NCBI GenBank assembly: GCA_000320605.2
Contig: KB445796.1
Coordinates: 898,926-962,925, forward strand
Direction of reading: 5' to 3'
Length of the DNA: 64,000 bases
DNA from: Gelatoporia subvermispora B
Lineage: Eukaryota > Basidiomycota > Agaricomycetes > Polyporales > Gelatoporiaceae
Shown: piece by piece, positions 1 to 12,747 of the stretch
How positions within the stretch are numbered: position 1 is the stretch's first letter
How the letters are laid out: every line of letters starts with the position of its first letter
Notes under the pieces: generated by a model
Told to the model about the DNA's origin: nothing
Database searches by the model: none
What the model saw: only the letters and a program-made list of their open reading frames with translations
Translations under genes and position numbers: made by a program

Positions 1-1
1 T

Positions 2-994
2 CCCCTCCACACACGTATCACGAAGGCCCACTCTCGGAAAGGGTCCAGCAGTTCGGAAATGTCTATTGACTCGGTCAGCAGCGGTAGCTTCTATTCTCAG
101 CCTTCCGCCGTGGACAGCTCGCGCCAATCGCGTCGACTCTGCGCATCTCCTGAACTCGTTGTCGAAACGAGCAAGCATGTACGACTGGAGCCTAGTCGTT
201 CTTCAAGCCTTGATGTCAGTGCTACCGTAGACCAGCCGCGGCTCGAGGAACAACAACCTCGTAGCAGAATGGTTCGATCTCTTCCTCCCAATGTTCCACC
301 CAAAGCCGTGCAGCAGGTCCAGCCAACGTCGCGTACAAGCCAAGATGCGATCATGACCGTCCGGAGAGACAAACCACAGCCTCCTCTTCCCAAGGAGCCT
401 GTTGTACAGAAACGACCGTCGCAGATCGTGCAGAAGACCCCAACCGGTTCTAGTTGGTCCAGGGAGCCCAAGCCCAAGCACTCCGGAGAGTCCATAACTT
501 CCACCATCAGTACCAACGAATCGATCGCGTCCGGCAATAGTACCCTCGTCTCTGAGACTGTCCATCCAGAGCCAGCGGAGGCCGCGCTCGGGTTTAACAT
601 GCTGCTTGAAGTCCACTATATCAAGCCTGACCTCTCAAAGCCTTATCCGAGCACCCGGTCGCCGCAGCTATCTCGCAGTCTCAGCCACGACACGGTCGCA
701 TCCCCGAGTATCAGCCACCAGGCACAGAAGCAACTACCCTCGACTGGATCTCACGTGCGCCGGGCATCCGAGCCCGACTCCCTGAGGCAGGCTATCCAAC
801 GGAAGGAGTCGGACGAACTTCCACCTAAGCCCCATCCTCTGGTTTGGCTCGAGCGCAGTTACAGAGGGATCTGTCCAACGGCAGAGGCGGCCCAGAACCC
901 GTCGGGCCCTGCAGATTCACGGCTTGTAGAGTCGAAGCCCGCCCTTGGAACTGTAAAGCAGAAGCGCTTCTCTCCATTCATCATGAGGGTCTGA
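2..994 (+). CDS. 3' part of an unrecognised, disordered protein
   Basis: The reading frame is open from base 2 to a TGA at 992-994, so this is the C-terminal part of a longer protein that starts outside the window. The roughly 330 visible residues are rich in Ser, Pro, Thr, Gln and charged residues and contain proline-rich patches such as PPNVPPKA and PQPPLPKEP. That composition suggests an intrinsically disordered tail. The protein ends in a basic stretch (VKQKRFSPFIMRV). No catalytic motif or membrane segment is seen. The upstream part could be a signalling or scaffold protein, but nothing here shows it. An internal Met at 59 could be mistaken for a start, but the frame continues upstream of it without a stop. 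Confidence 0.6.
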   Translation, partial: PLHTRITKAHSRKGSSSSEMSIDSVSSGSFYSQPSAVDSSRQSRRLCASPELVVETSKHVRLEPSRSSSLDVSATVDQPRLEEQQPRSRMVRSLPPNVPPKAVQQVQPTSRTSQDAIMTVRRDKPQPPLPKEPVVQKRPSQIVQKTPTGSSWSREPKPKHSGESITSTISTNESIASGNSTLVSETVHPEPAEAALGFNMLLEVHYIKPDLSKPYPSTRSPQLSRSLSHDTVASPSISHQAQKQLPSTGSHVRRASEPDSLRQAIQRKESDELPPKPHPLVWLERSYRGICPTAEAAQNPSGPADSRLVESKPALGTVKQKRFSPFIMRV

Positions 995-1329
995 TAACTT
1001 CAATATCGTTACCACTGCATTCACTTTGGATGCGGTTCATCACCCCATTACTTCGTTCATCATATCTTGCGATTTGTCGACAAGCTCCTACACTCCTTGT
1101 TGTTTCCCTTACTTATTGTTTCCGCCCATCTAAGATATTATGTATCGTTGTACGAAGACCTGTAGATCATATATGGTACCAGAAGCGGCTGGCTACGTGG
1201 CGGCACCATTGTACCTATTTAGATGATTCATGACGCAATCGATGAAGGATGAACGTATCAAAAGATGTACAGCTACGTATCGCAGTGGGCCGCTTGCATA
1301 GAAGTGACAACTGAGCGTAGGTCCAGAGA
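995..1329. other. Intergenic, convergent 3' regions
   Basis: This lies between two genes that converge. It is AT-richer than the flanking coding DNA. No gene is seen; it presumably holds both 3' UTRs and polyadenylation sites. Confidence 0.5.
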
Positions 1330-3830
1330 CTACCAGATCCGCTTCACCATTGTGAACCTCGTTATGTCTTCTAGCGGAAGTCGTTTCTTCTTGCCCCCTG
1401 CATCGTCGTCTCTGCCGGGCTTGCGCTCTCCTATCTCCGCAACAGGTGAAGAATCATCGCGCCTGTTGTCGAGGAGCTTCTTCAGCTCCCGGTTGTATTC
1501 CTGAGAAAAAGAAGGTAAGTCTTTGCTCGATTGGACGCATACGCGCTAGGCTGGACATACCTGCTCTTCCTTGCCTTCTCCTATCGGCGGGCGCCCGAAG
1601 TCATTGATGACATCCGCCGCCTCACGCGTCTCCATGTCGGCTCTGCGGCGGGTCGCATAGCTGAGAAGTTGAACGCCCATGATGATTTTGATGACCAGGA
1701 AGCTGCAAAACAAGCACCACCGATCAGTCCTATCAGTCGCCAGTAAAAACAGACAGTACGTGCCACAGCCAGAATAGGAATCCCATGGCAGCCCACTTTG
1801 CGATGTTAATCCAGTCGTTGTGTGAAAGCTCAGCGAGTGACCAGGACCACGGGGACCAGTTATCGGTATGCATGGAGATGAGCAAGTTGATCGATTGTGA
1901 CCCAGTCAGAATGACGAGCACGGCAAGAGGTAGCGAAGCGAATCCCAATCGACGGGCAACCAGGGGTGACTGATCAACGTAGCTATGCTGCAAGAGGTAC
2001 ATCGCATATACGAGTCAGTATGGGACCGTAACTATAGGCCAGACTACATACCTTCCGTGCACCCCTTCGTCCCACAGCACTCCCGCTGGCAAGATCACGG
2101 CAGAGAACGTCCGTATAGCGCTCGTACACCGACGGCCGAATGTGATTGAACTTCGTGATAAATGCATGTTTGAGCCAGTCGACCAATGTCTCGGACGCCA
2201 TGACCGTCAAGACAGGCTGTACGCAATTGTACACAGTATGTGAGTACGTGTCCCACCAAGCGGATGTGAGTATCACTGACATAGGAGATAGTCCATAGGA
2301 CATTGTTGCCTCTGAACCAACCAAAGCTCTTCGGAAGAAAGAACCCTTCACTGAATGTGAAGACGGAGCCACTAAGCTCGATGAGATTTCGGAAGGCGAC
2401 GATGCACAGCATGAGTGCCAAAGTGAAGCGTTCGACAATGTCTGCATGGTGGGTGACCCAACAACGTCAGCAATGAAGAGAAGGATGGTTTGCGATCATA
2501 CCACCCACCTGCGCAGGTGATTTGGAATAGATTATCCTTCTCAAATTTCTTGAAGACACTGCCTTTGATCTCCACAAACTGGTTGGACACAAGGAGTGTC
2601 AACAGGGCGTGATCGTAGGAATTGACAGCAACATTGAGGGAAATCATTTGGTATATCATTACGAGGGTATGCGCCACTACATAAATCGTGAGCCAAGTAG
2701 CTCTCGATATGAATTGAATATATTTACTGTTATAAATCAACGCTAGTGCGAAGAAGAAGAGAGGACGAAGTGTATACGAAGTAGGTCGCTTCTTCGGCGA
2801 GATGACTTCCAAAGTTGAGCGGGAGAATAGACAATCCAGGATGTCCTGGCCGATAGATGCACATAACCTATCCGCAATCTGCGCAGCGGTACAAATAATT
2901 AGAGGGGCAAATAGACCGTGGACGAACATGATTCCTACTTCTAAAGCGTTGAATATAACGTACAACTTGATGGTGTCTTGTCCACGTATAAAGTGATATA
3001 GTTGACTGGCGTCCGTCAGAGGACCAAGAACTACAATAGAGATGACGATTAGAGAAGTCCGAAGAATGTCGGCTTTCTGTGACGGCGGAAGATGGGACGA
3101 TGACCAGGTAACTGTGTTAAGGAAGAGACGCCACAGAGCGAGGACAAAGCGGATTGGGAGAATGGTGAATGTGTACAGAAAGGAGTCCATGCAGATAACA
3201 AATCCGAAAAGGAAAATCTGCAATTCATTGTTCGATTCGTTCGATCTACCTTCGAAGTCAAACATCACTCACCTTCTCGAGTGCTACAGGCATGCTCAGA
3301 AAGTTACTAATCCTTTCCCATTTGAGCTCTTGGTGAGAGTCGAAGTCGGTCGCTAAAAGCTCCTCTTGGAGATAGTCCCATAATGAGAACGGCGGCTCAT
3401 GATACGTGTCCACAGTCTCTGCAGAGGACGATGGAGGGAAAGTTGGGGAAGACGGCTCCGGTGTACTATTGCCGTGGAGTGGTGACGGTGATGTGATTGG
3501 TGTCGGTGGTAGGGACGAGTACACCAGGGGCGGACGCACTGCCGACAGGGCGGGGTACAAGTCTGTCCTTGGGAAGGAAAAGCTTTCGTCCGTCAAGGGA
3601 GGAGAGTGTTCCTCTTCATCTTCGATTCCAGAGTCTTCACTCTCGCTAGGGGCATGATCTGGAGAGAACCCATAGCGGTTATGAGGAGAGGTGGACGAAC
3701 GGCGACCCCGACTCTGGCTAGAAGACATTCCTCCGGTATACCTAGAGCTCCACCTCGCACCAGTCGCCGCAGAGGCAGAGAAGTGCCGCCTGACACGTTT
3801 GCGCCTGGGAGACAGCGAAGCCGAGGGCAT
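1330..3830 (-). CDS. TAPT1/Emp65-family ER membrane protein
   Basis: A multi-exon gene with its ATG at 3830 and a TAG at 1330-1332. The first exon encodes about 185 polar, Ser/Pro-rich residues ending at LSMPVALEK. The next exons carry the TAPT1 (Pfam 'eukaryotic membrane protein family') core: CMDSFLYTFTILPIRF, GQDTIKLYVIFNALEVG, SIGQDILDCLFS and LLVSNQFVEIKGSVFKKFEK. Several hydrophobic segments follow, including one near FWLWHVLSVF. The last exon ends LEDITRFTMVKRIW, which is the typical conserved C-terminus of the family. The yeast relative Emp65 works with Slp1 in the ER in handling of membrane and soluble proteins, and human TAPT1 is linked to cilia and skeletal disease. Those roles are family knowledge, not shown here. 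At least six introns are needed. The gene looks intact. Confidence 0.9.
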
Positions 3831-4270
3831 GATTGAGATCTGTGAAGGACAACAGTTGCCGATGCCTTAATATTCTTGAAGTTCGTGCTGCCGTAAGATG
3901 AGTCCCGTCTATCCTTAGCACACACCCAGCAAGCTCCCGTCCATCACAGCAGTCAGTTCCAAGTGTGCAGTTCGGAGCCTGGAGTAGGAGTAGGACTCAG
4001 AGGTTGGGCTGCACCTCGCGTGGAGGAAGGCTCGAATTAGCGCAGCAAGCGTGGCGGGCGCCAAGTGGAATCAGTCTCTGGCGTCTATCTAATCGTATCT
4101 TTGCGCGAGTCTTTCCATAGGGCATCATCATGCATGCGGCATGGCATGAGCGCTGACTCTAGCTTCAGAGCATCACGCTCGAATCACGCTGGCACAATTT
4201 CCGAGAAACTTGAAGCTCGTGAAACGTCCTATGACTTATCGACAAAAAACCTATCCACCTGTCCAGTGTA
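3831..4270. other. Intergenic: TAPT1 promoter side and 3' flank of the first P450
   Basis: This lies between the start of the TAPT1-family gene and the stop of the next gene. No ORF with recognisable content is present. It should hold the TAPT1 promoter and the 3' UTR of the P450. Confidence 0.4.
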
Positions 4271-6290
4271 TCAATTCAAGACGAGAGCTGTGGCCGCTTG
4301 TGATCTAGGCCTGATGGTGCAGCTGAATTCGGCAGGATGCCTACGGGAGATATTTGTCAGTAGCGATACAGAGGTGCGTACTTGTTAACTCAAACGCACG
4401 AAATAAACCCAGGCACCATGTGTGGCGCCAGCTCAATTGGATTGCCGTTCTCATCCTGTGTTGGACAAATCTCAAATACGTGCAGGATTGAGGCAATGCT
4501 GATGAACAGCCAAAGATCACTGAAATGCCTCCCGGGACATATCCTGCGAAATGCTCAAGTACGAGAAAAACGGTTTATAAAGTGCCGCACCTTCTTCCCG
4601 ATCCAAATGCAACTATGGCTGGATCTCTGCGGTCAGGGTCCAACTTACCATCCTTGAGAAAGCGTTCGGGTCTGAATTGTTCGGGATCGGGATACTCGAC
4701 AGGATCGTGAAGGATTGCCCTGTCACCCCACGATAAGCATTCTATCGCTACAGCCATAGCTATTCTTACCATGTGTTTTGCAACATGACTGAGCCCTTGG
4801 GTATACGATACCCCTTGTACTCGTCTTCAGCGGATGTCACGTGCGCCTGAGTGATCGGCACGACAGGTTGCCATCTTAAACTTTCCTTCAGGACCGCATT
4901 GATGTAGGGTAGAGCATTTTGGTCCTGAATATCTGGAAGCCGTTCGCATCCAATGACAGAATCTAATTCATCTTGGGCCTTTCTTTGTATTGTCGGATAC
5001 ATTGCCATCGCAAGAACAAAAGTTCTCAGAGTTGACACGACCTATGACGTACTTGAGCGTGTACTGACGAAGCTTTGGTATGTAGCATCAGAACGCACCG
5101 TGTCTACGCCAGCTGGATAATTCTCCTATCAGTCGCTGTATTGATGGCAACTGCAACATGCTCACCTGCATATGCAAGACCACAGACATTCATAGCAGTT
5201 TGTTCCGCTTCTATTCGCAAGTCTCCTTCTGAACGGGATGCCTTCTCGGCAAGCAAAGCTGCTACGGGCGGCAAAGGTGTGTCGCGCTGTAATTTCCATG
5301 TACGCGAGGATCAGCAAGTGACATCGCGATGTCCAGGTTCGAGCTGACCACCATATTATTCCATCCGATCTCTCTCATCAAGATGGTACTTCTCTTCCAC
5401 GCAGCGGCCTTCTGCTGAAATCCGGCACCCGGTACCCATGGAGGAACATATTTCAGTATCGGAAAGAAGTCTACCCAGAATGCCCCCGGATTAGCAGCAT
5501 TTGCAAAACCTGTTATCGCATGTTCTGCTAGGGTCACGTATTCGTCGTCTTGGTCTGATAACTCAATGCCATATACGACCGAGACAATCAATGCACCAGA
5601 AGCGCTGCCGAGCGTCAAGACGCCACACATTCCGTTACGACCGGAAGTACTCACTGGCGAATCCAGCGAGTGGAATCTTCGGGTTTTCCATGTAGAAGCT
5701 TGAGTAGTTTGTGCCTTGACTCGAGGTACTGCGAACGGTAGGCATGAACCGCTGTCTGGTTGAAATGTTCATGGAATGCGCGTCTGTGCTTTCGCCACTT
5801 TGGACCGTACGACATGACGCCGAATGAGAAATCCCAACCTATCCTGTGCATCTGATCAACGTCCGGACTCCCAAACAACCATGTCTCTTGAGAGCAACTC
5901 ACAATGTCAACATTTCGAGATGTATTCTGTCAGAGTAATTTGCCGATCGTTTCTCCAAGAGGTTCGATACATCAGTCCAGGAGTTAAGTACGATCATGTG
6001 TTGTCCGAAGAGTCTCAGATGGACGATGTCTCCTACAGTAATTGTCGTCTTATGCGATGACTTACCAGAGAATTTATGTACATACCGTACTGTTTCCCCC
6101 ATTCTGCATAGGTTTTCCAAGGATAAATCGTAGGTATGTCGCGGACATTTCCAATCAACGGCCAAGGCTTGGGACCAGGTGGTAGCGGAAGGCTTTTCTG
6201 TCGTTTGTACGTACCAAACCGACGCAGCAGCAGACTAAATACAGCGCATAGAGACACTGCTGCCAAGTAGATACCCATGGAGGCAGACAT
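4271..6290 (-). CDS. Cytochrome P450 (P450-1)
   Basis: A class II microsomal P450 that should insert one oxygen atom into a small lipophilic substrate using an NADPH reductase partner. The ATG at 6290 starts an N-terminal membrane anchor (SMGIYLAAVSLCAVFSLLL) and then a proline hinge (LPLPPGPKPWPLIGNV). Later exons give the C-helix WRKHRRAF, the I-helix motif AGVDT on a 14-nt micro-exon at 5099-5112, the K-helix KESLRW (ExxR), PERF, and the haem site FGSGRR + CPGRHF with its Cys ligand. The last small exon ends at TGA 4271-4273 after a conserved HPAEF start. About ten exons are needed. It most resembles the basidiomycete CYP64-like/CYP5144-like P450s, but a family number cannot be set by eye. 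All key motifs are intact. The next P450 on the same strand is its closest relative here. Confidence 0.88.
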
Positions 6291-7210
6291 TAGGGTGCGG
6301 ATCTGAGCTGCGGATCGAAGTATATATATAGGGTCTTAACGCGTATCACAAATGAGTAGAGGAGTTGCAGCATTCCCGGCTACTGGCAGGTGTTAGGTAT
6401 TGTCATGCGAGTATGAATCACACTCTAGGTGCGGCCTATCGTATATCAATCGCATGGCGACGTAGCCCCATATGAGATGCCCATTTCCCCAGTTTATAAG
6501 CGCTATTACAGGGATGATCTCCGGTATATCGGACTCTGCACAGAAAACTGCGAAACAGAATCATGGTAGAATCGCCAAGAGCGTATTCGCTTGTCATTGC
6601 AATGGCGAGTTCTGGCGCTCATTTCCAATACTCATGTGGTGCGGGGTCGCTTGGCAAACCTTTCGAAGCAGCCCTTGTTCTGCTCCATGATAGGCGCCAC
6701 AAGACCCACCCGAAATTGGGTGCGGTCATACGTTTCACGCGCCACATCAACTAGAATGAACAGAGGATACGCTCTAACCTCGATTTATTGCGGGTAGAAG
6801 CTGGTAATTACATCAGGAAAATGTCATCCTCGCTTTTGCGTCTTTCACGTCTTCCTCCCTGGATAAAGACGTGATGATTTCCTGATGCTATAAGTCTGAT
6901 ATCGTGTTCGACCGAGGATCGAGCCTGACTGAGTTCATTTGCGAATAGGAGTAAACTCAGGCGTGTCTCGAAGAAATTCCGAGAAAAGGATATCTTCTCC
7001 TCACACAGGATGTCCATTCACCAACCGATGACAAGTTTGCGTGTCTTGATTGATAGCCCTGTAGGCATCAAACTATTGGGCGTCGCCTTACAAGCAAGGG
7101 GATAGCGATGAACAAATTTGAATAATATAACGCCTGCACAGTGGCGGATATTGGTGGATATTCGTTGGACCGTCTAGCGTTCTCCGAACTAAGATATCAC
7201 ACGCCTTGTA
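6291..7210. other. Intergenic between P450-1 and P450-2
   Basis: About 0.9 kb with only short, unrecognisable ORFs. It holds the P450-1 promoter (TATA at 6321-6330) and the 3' flank of P450-2. Confidence 0.4.
6321..6330 (-). promoter_or_regulatory. TATA box of P450-1
   Basis: A ten-base alternating TA run lies about 30-40 nt upstream of the P450-1 ATG on the - strand. It implies a very short 5' leader. Confidence 0.5.
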
Positions 7211-9227
7211 TCAGCCATGAATGAGGGCCTCTGCAGACTTGGATCGTGGCCGAATTGTGCATCTGAAATCGAGCGGATGCCTGTGCTAGCAATTCATGCA
7301 ATGCCGAACCCTAGGGTCGTGACTACGTACGATATGAACTCGGAAGCCATGTTTGCGACCAATTCAATCGGCTTCCCACCCTCGTCCAACGGGGGTTCAA
7401 ACGTAAAGACATGGAGCATCGACGCAATGCTGATGAATAGCCATAGTTCACCGAAGTGTCTTCCGGGACAAATCCTGTGTTCAAGATTGTAGATCATTCG
7501 AGGCAGAGATTTGATAGTCTCGTACCGGCGTCCCGATCCGAACGCAACAGTAGCTGGGTCTCGTCTGGAAGGATCCAATACGCCGTCTTGGAGGAACCGC
7601 TCTGGCTGAAACATCTCAGGATTCTGATATTCTTTGGGATCATGTAGAACCGCCCTACGGGAATATTAAGATGATACGAGAGCGCCTTGAGATATATTAA
7701 ACGAACCAAGTGTTTTGGATTATCAAAGTGCCTGTAGGAATACAGTAACCTTTATATTCGTCTTCGGCCATGGACACATGTGCTTGTCCAAGAGGTATTA
7801 CTGGCTGCCATCTGAGACTCTCCTTCACAACAGCGTTGATGTATGGCAGTGAGTCTCGATCGATGAAGTCGGGTAACCTATCTTGCCCAACTACGGAGTC
7901 GAGCTCGACCTGGGCTTTCCTTTGGATCTCCGGGTACATCGCCATGGCCAATATGAAGGTCTGAATGGGCGAGAGGGTCTGAACCAACCGATAATCACTA
8001 CGGGATGTATTGCAGCGAAACGGTTTGTGCGTACCGTGTCAACGCTAGCTGTAGACAAAACAGGATTATAAGAGAATATCAGATTTGCGTCACGGTTTCC
8101 CACCTCCATAGGCGGCAGCACATATATTCTTCGCGATATTCTCCTCTTCGATACGTGCGTCCCCTTTTAGGTGAGAAATCCTCTCTGCTAATTGCACTGC
8201 GACCGGTGTAGCAGGTGCATCCTTCTGAGAGCACGGACGAGATTAGGTCAGTGGGTTACCTATGATCACAATTTACGGACTAACCACCATACGCTCCCAC
8301 GCGAAGTCTGTTATCATCTTGTTGTTCCTTCTGTGGGAAGCCGCCTTCCGCTGGAACCCCGCGCCTGGGAACCATTCAGGGACGTATTTGAGCAGAGGAA
8401 AGAAGTCCACCCAAAATGTCCCAGGGTTGGCAGCCTCGGAGAAGCCCTGCAGACAATGCTCCGCGGCGGCGACATATTCATCATCCTCGTCTGAAATTTC
8501 TATGCCATAAACGACGGATAAAATCAGAAATCCAGCGGCACTACAAGAAGTGTGAACGCCGAAATTCATCATAGTTAAGACTGCCATCCAAACGTACTGG
8601 CGAATCCAGTGGGTGAACTCCGCAGGGTCATCATGCAAGTACTTCAACATCTTGTGTGCTGCAGTGAGGTACTGTGGACGGTAATCGTGTACCACAGTTT
8701 GGTTGAAATATTCGTGAAAGGCTCGTCGGTGTCTTCGCCACCGTTGTCCATATGGCATGACTCCGAGAACCCAATCTAAACCCATCCTGTACCGAACAAT
8801 AAGCTGCAGAGATTGAAAGATGACACAACAGTACCTACAAGTCTACCATCTCAAGATGCATCCTGCTGGAGTAATTGGCAGACCTCTTCTCCAAAAGGTT
8901 CGATATATCGGACCACGTATTCAAGATGATCATATGGCTACCGAACACCTTCATGTGTATGATGTCTCCTGCATAACTTGATTAGCAGCTTCCTGACAGC
9001 ATGCACAGGGCAAATGTCTTACCAAACGTCTGCGACCATTGAGCATATACCTTCCACGGACATACTTTAGGCATATCCCTAACATTGCCGATGATGGGCA
9101 AAGGTTTTGGTCCGGGAGGCAGTGGTAAACTTCGATATCGAGTTCTGGACATGAGATATACCCATAACAGTGTCGCTGCCAAGCCCGCGACGGGCAACAA
9201 AATGTTCATATCCCAGAGTGCGAACAT
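7211..9227 (-). CDS. Cytochrome P450 (P450-2)
   Basis: A second microsomal P450 with the same layout as P450-1. The ATG at 9227 was chosen as the first in frame; another at 9209 gives MNILLPVAGLAATLL and may be the true start. Visible motifs are the hinge LPLPPGPKPLPIIGNV, the C-helix WRRHRRAF, ASVDT on a 14-nt micro-exon at 8035-8048, KESLRWQP (ExxR), FQPERF, FGSGRR and CPGRHFGELW. The final exon starts HPLDF and ends at TGA 7211-7213. Similarity to P450-1 in the C-terminal half (for example LFISIAS-LHVF) suggests a tandem duplicate. No damage is seen. The substrate is unknown. Confidence 0.88.
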
Positions 9228-9741
9228 GGTTGAGTGAAAGAAATATCACACTGAGATATATGTAATCTGCAGATAGCAGTCTGCAGCAAGGGAACTAGAC
9301 GCACTGCGCATGTGCGTGTGGGTAAAGCGGTATTTATACCCGTAAGAACCTCGATGGCAGCGCCACAGTTTGCGGAGTCTGGATTCACTAGAAGCACGCC
9401 AGCCCTTCGAACGGTTGCTCTATCCCTGGGGAGTCATCTGAGCAGCTGCATGGTGCATAGTGTCTGTCGCCAGCGTTTCCGGAGGGCACAGTTTGTGACA
9501 AGCCGGATTGCGCTGTAGGGATGGTCGGGTCTAATTTTTAACGTTCTTGTGAACTCTTCGGGAGATGATAAAGTGCAGAATGGCCGAGACCGTCTACGTC
9601 ACAGGCGGCGAGGATTGGGTACGGGAGTGCGCGCTTGACCCACGTGCGCTGTAGCCGCGCGGTTCTCTCGACCGGCGGATAACCTGCCACTGAGTCACCT
9701 TCGCCTTTTCAATCCAGACTTGTTTCACAGTCCAGAACACG
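9228..9741. other. Divergent promoter region, P450-2 / F-box gene
   Basis: About 0.5 kb between two divergent starts. No gene is seen. It contains the P450-2 TATA-like box and the promoter of the + strand gene that begins at 9742. Confidence 0.4.
9331..9340 (-). promoter_or_regulatory. TATA-like box of P450-2
   Basis: On the - strand this reads GGTATAAATA, about 105 nt upstream of the first P450-2 ATG. Confidence 0.4.
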
Positions 9742-10995
9742 ATGCACAACGAGATTGACGGACACAAAGAAAGTAAGATACTATCATCTGCTTAAAACAA
9801 TGCCACAGAACCTAAGAGTTTTAACCTGTGCTTGAATTGAAGGTACCCAAGCTGGCCAACTGCCGCCCGAACTATGGATCACAGTCGTAGAATTCACAGA
9901 CGAGACGTCATGGCCACAACTTGCCCTTATCAATCCCACCTTCAGAGCAGCAGCAGAAAGACTATTGTACGACTTCATTGATCTGACGGAACGCCCACCG
10001 CCTGTAGTTGTATCCTGCCTACAGACGTTCACGAAACGCCCGGTTTTGGGCTATCACGTGCGATCTTTCGCCATAGGCAGGGTCGACCCGTCTGAATATT
10101 ACACCGCGTCCTTCTTCAGGCTCCTCAAGGGGACGCTTCGATGTATGCCGAACCTTAAAATGCTCTACATTCGATTCTTCGCTCCTCTTGCGCGATGTCT
10201 CTCCGATACCCCATCTCGCCTCAATCGTTTCGTATGCTATTGTATTTGGGACGAAAGATTGTCGGCCTGGCTTGAAGAGCAACCTTCTCTCAAAATAGTC
10301 GATTTTCGCGGTTTCTACACCAGAGATCAGCCAGAGGTTCGCTCTGGTATAGTCCAGGATTTGTGCCACGTGTCAGGTTCACCTACTCTTATCCGTACTC
10401 TGGTACCTGGTCGCCCGGTCCACTCGGTGGAAGTGCATTTTCCGCCTCTGCTACCATTCGACCCCGCTGTTATGGCAGAAGTAGCGCAAGCTATAACTCA
10501 GTCAACACGCCCTGTGCAGCATCTTGCGGTCTACATCGATCGACATATGGAAGACCAGCCACCGCTCATTATTCTAGAATTGCTGCGCATGGTCCCACGG
10601 CACATGCCTTGCTTGGACGAACTCGCAGTGCATATTGTAGGTGGAGATATGTACGAGGTGAGTGGATTGTCAGGTGCATCCCACCGCACTGACACCCTGT
10701 CTAACCGTGCAAACTCCAGTCTTTCTTACAAGGTCTGGGCGGGATCATGATGTTATTTGAACATCTTCGGAAGATCACTGTATCGTCAGACGCGGAAGAT
10801 GATCTCATTCACGACGCACAGCTTGGTCCACTCATCGCAAGTATGTGGCATTACCATTGCAGGACGTTGAAGGCAGTCAGCCTTCCGAGCGGCGGATTGC
10901 AGTATCTCGAAGGCACAGGATGGCGTGCCCGGGAGGAAGTGGACGGTGATGTCCTCAAGAAGCTGACTGGTGATGGAGGAGGGAGACGACTCTGA
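9742..10995 (+). CDS. F-box-like protein
   Basis: Three exons. A 31-nt first exon from ATG 9742 (MHNEIDGHKE) splices at GTAAGA near 9773 to an exon starting about 9831. The last exon ends at TGA 10993-10995. Soon after the start comes QLPPELWITVVEFTD followed by W-x-x-L-x-L-I-N-x-x-F. This is the degenerate F-box pattern seen in the many basidiomycete F-box/LRR-like proteins. The rest (about 350 residues) has leucine-rich spacing (MPNLKMLYIRFF, MPCLDELAVHIV) that fits irregular repeats. Members usually act as substrate adaptors of SCF ubiquitin ligases; the target is unknown. The intron at about 10657-10719 has a clean GTGAGT...CCAG pair. Confidence 0.65.
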
Positions 10996-11192
10996 GACCG
11001 TACGGGATCTTCGCCTGTGCCACCCATGTTGCTTGTAACCGGCCGTGCTGTTGGAGATTGTACTATAGCATATCTGAACATCCGATGCCTTGCCCTACAG
11101 GATTTTAACTTGTACATGTAAGATAGATGTCATGTAAACCAAATGTAAACATCAAATGTGTTGAGCCGTTGAGCTTGCGATTGAGTGACATA

Positions 11193-12747
11193 TCAAATAT
11201 CTACCCCATCCCTCCCAATATGTGCGGACGAGCCATCGATCAAGTCTGCGTCTTCGTCACTGTCATGCTGCCCATGAGTGAGCCCGTCTCCCATCGGTTC
11301 GACGAATGAGCCAAGTTGACTTCGGTAAGACGCTTGGCTGAATGACATCGAAAAGTCTACCGATATTTGGGGAGTATCTGGGATACACGGTTCTACGCCG
11401 TATGCAACCTCGCGCAGATTCAGCAGGAAATGCGATACCGTAATGGACAGTAGTCTTGAAGATTATAAGGCTACAAACGTACAAATAATTTCGAACTCAC
11501 GGAGTCTGGAATTGGGAAATTATATCGAGTACCTGCTGGCATTTTCAGCGAGGGATCGAACATGATACCAACATTGACCTACGTTCCCAAAGTTCTGGAT
11601 GTTCAACTTCAAGTTCCATTCATCCAGGAAAGCAAGCACGTTGAGAACAAGCAAGACACTGATAGGGCCTCAACATATGTCTACAAATGCCGAAATATGT
11701 ATACTCACATGAAGTATAGAGCACCTGGGTGGATATGTGAGATCCGAATAGATCTATACAGTCCAAATGGGGATCTACTTTACCTTCTCTGAGCAGAACA
11801 TCCGTGAGGGAGCCCACTGATGCACATCTCAGCTGTTCTGAGATGTGAGTTCTGCGCCACGTGAGCACGATGCCAAGTAAATCTACAAATGCAGACACCG
11901 CAGTGCATGCCAGTGTGGCATCCGCGACTGGTATATGGAACTCGATCAGACGTGATTTACATCATTAGGTTCCGATGCTCACGCCTATTTGGTTGACGCG
12001 AATCAGCGGTGATACTTTAAGATGAATGGACGCTTTGTTGACGTACTTTCTCTCCACAGCGGGCGATTGAGTGTTAAGATCAACATTCGTGCAAGAGAGG
12101 CCCATTCCTGTGAACCAAGGTATGGACAAGAAAGTGATGATTTGGTACTAAGTCGAGCAGATTAAACCCAACAAGCGGAATTCACAGGACTAGATAGGCA
12201 ACCCACAATCGGAATCAGTATGGTGGCTGAACTCAGCACAAAGATCGCAATTGCAAGCGCCCATTGCCCATTGCCAATTGCATATATACGAAGCGCAGTA
12301 AATGCTGCACAGTATACTTAGCAGAGAATGAGGAGCTTGTCATCTTCCTTACCTGCACGCACTGCAGTTGCGAGGATTGTACATACATTGGAGAGGTTTT
12401 CGACAATGGTGCAGCTGTAACCACGTTTTAGTTTATCCCAGCGTATTTGGTGATCGAGTGACATACTTTCGTTTTGCTCTGTTGTGCGACAGTATGCTGC
12501 GAAAGCCTGATGCTGACAAGTCGAACATAGCAGCCCCGATCCACATATTTGCGCCTGCCCACGTCAGGAGTATGAACCGGTTGAAGCCGAACAGGAGAGC
12601 GACACTGCTAAATTCTCTCTTCCAAATATACTCGACCTCTTGGGAGACGGTGAGTGCATAATCGTAGAATATTATAACTGAAGTTGACGTTCCAGCGGCA
12701 ATATCTTGATCAACGATGAGCATACCACTGGCGACCACTGGGGTCAT
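11193..12747 (-). CDS. DUF6533-domain multi-pass membrane protein
   Basis: An integral membrane protein typical of basidiomycete genomes. The ATG at 12747 opens an exon with the DUF6533 signature: FYDYALTVSQEVEYIW, then FSSVALLFGFNRF. Later exons add further membrane segments: a ...TALRIYAIGNGQWALAIAIF... segment near 12290-12190, and ADATLACTAVSAFVDLLGIV followed by LRCASVGSLTDVLLREG. After a cytoplasmic-looking tail (QISVDFSMSFSQASYRSQLG) the frame ends at a stop at 11193-11195. Five to seven introns are required and some inner edges are uncertain. The biological role of the family is not known. Relatives occur as expanded, fast-evolving sets in agaricomycetes. Other ORFs in this interval are shadows. 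Confidence 0.7.
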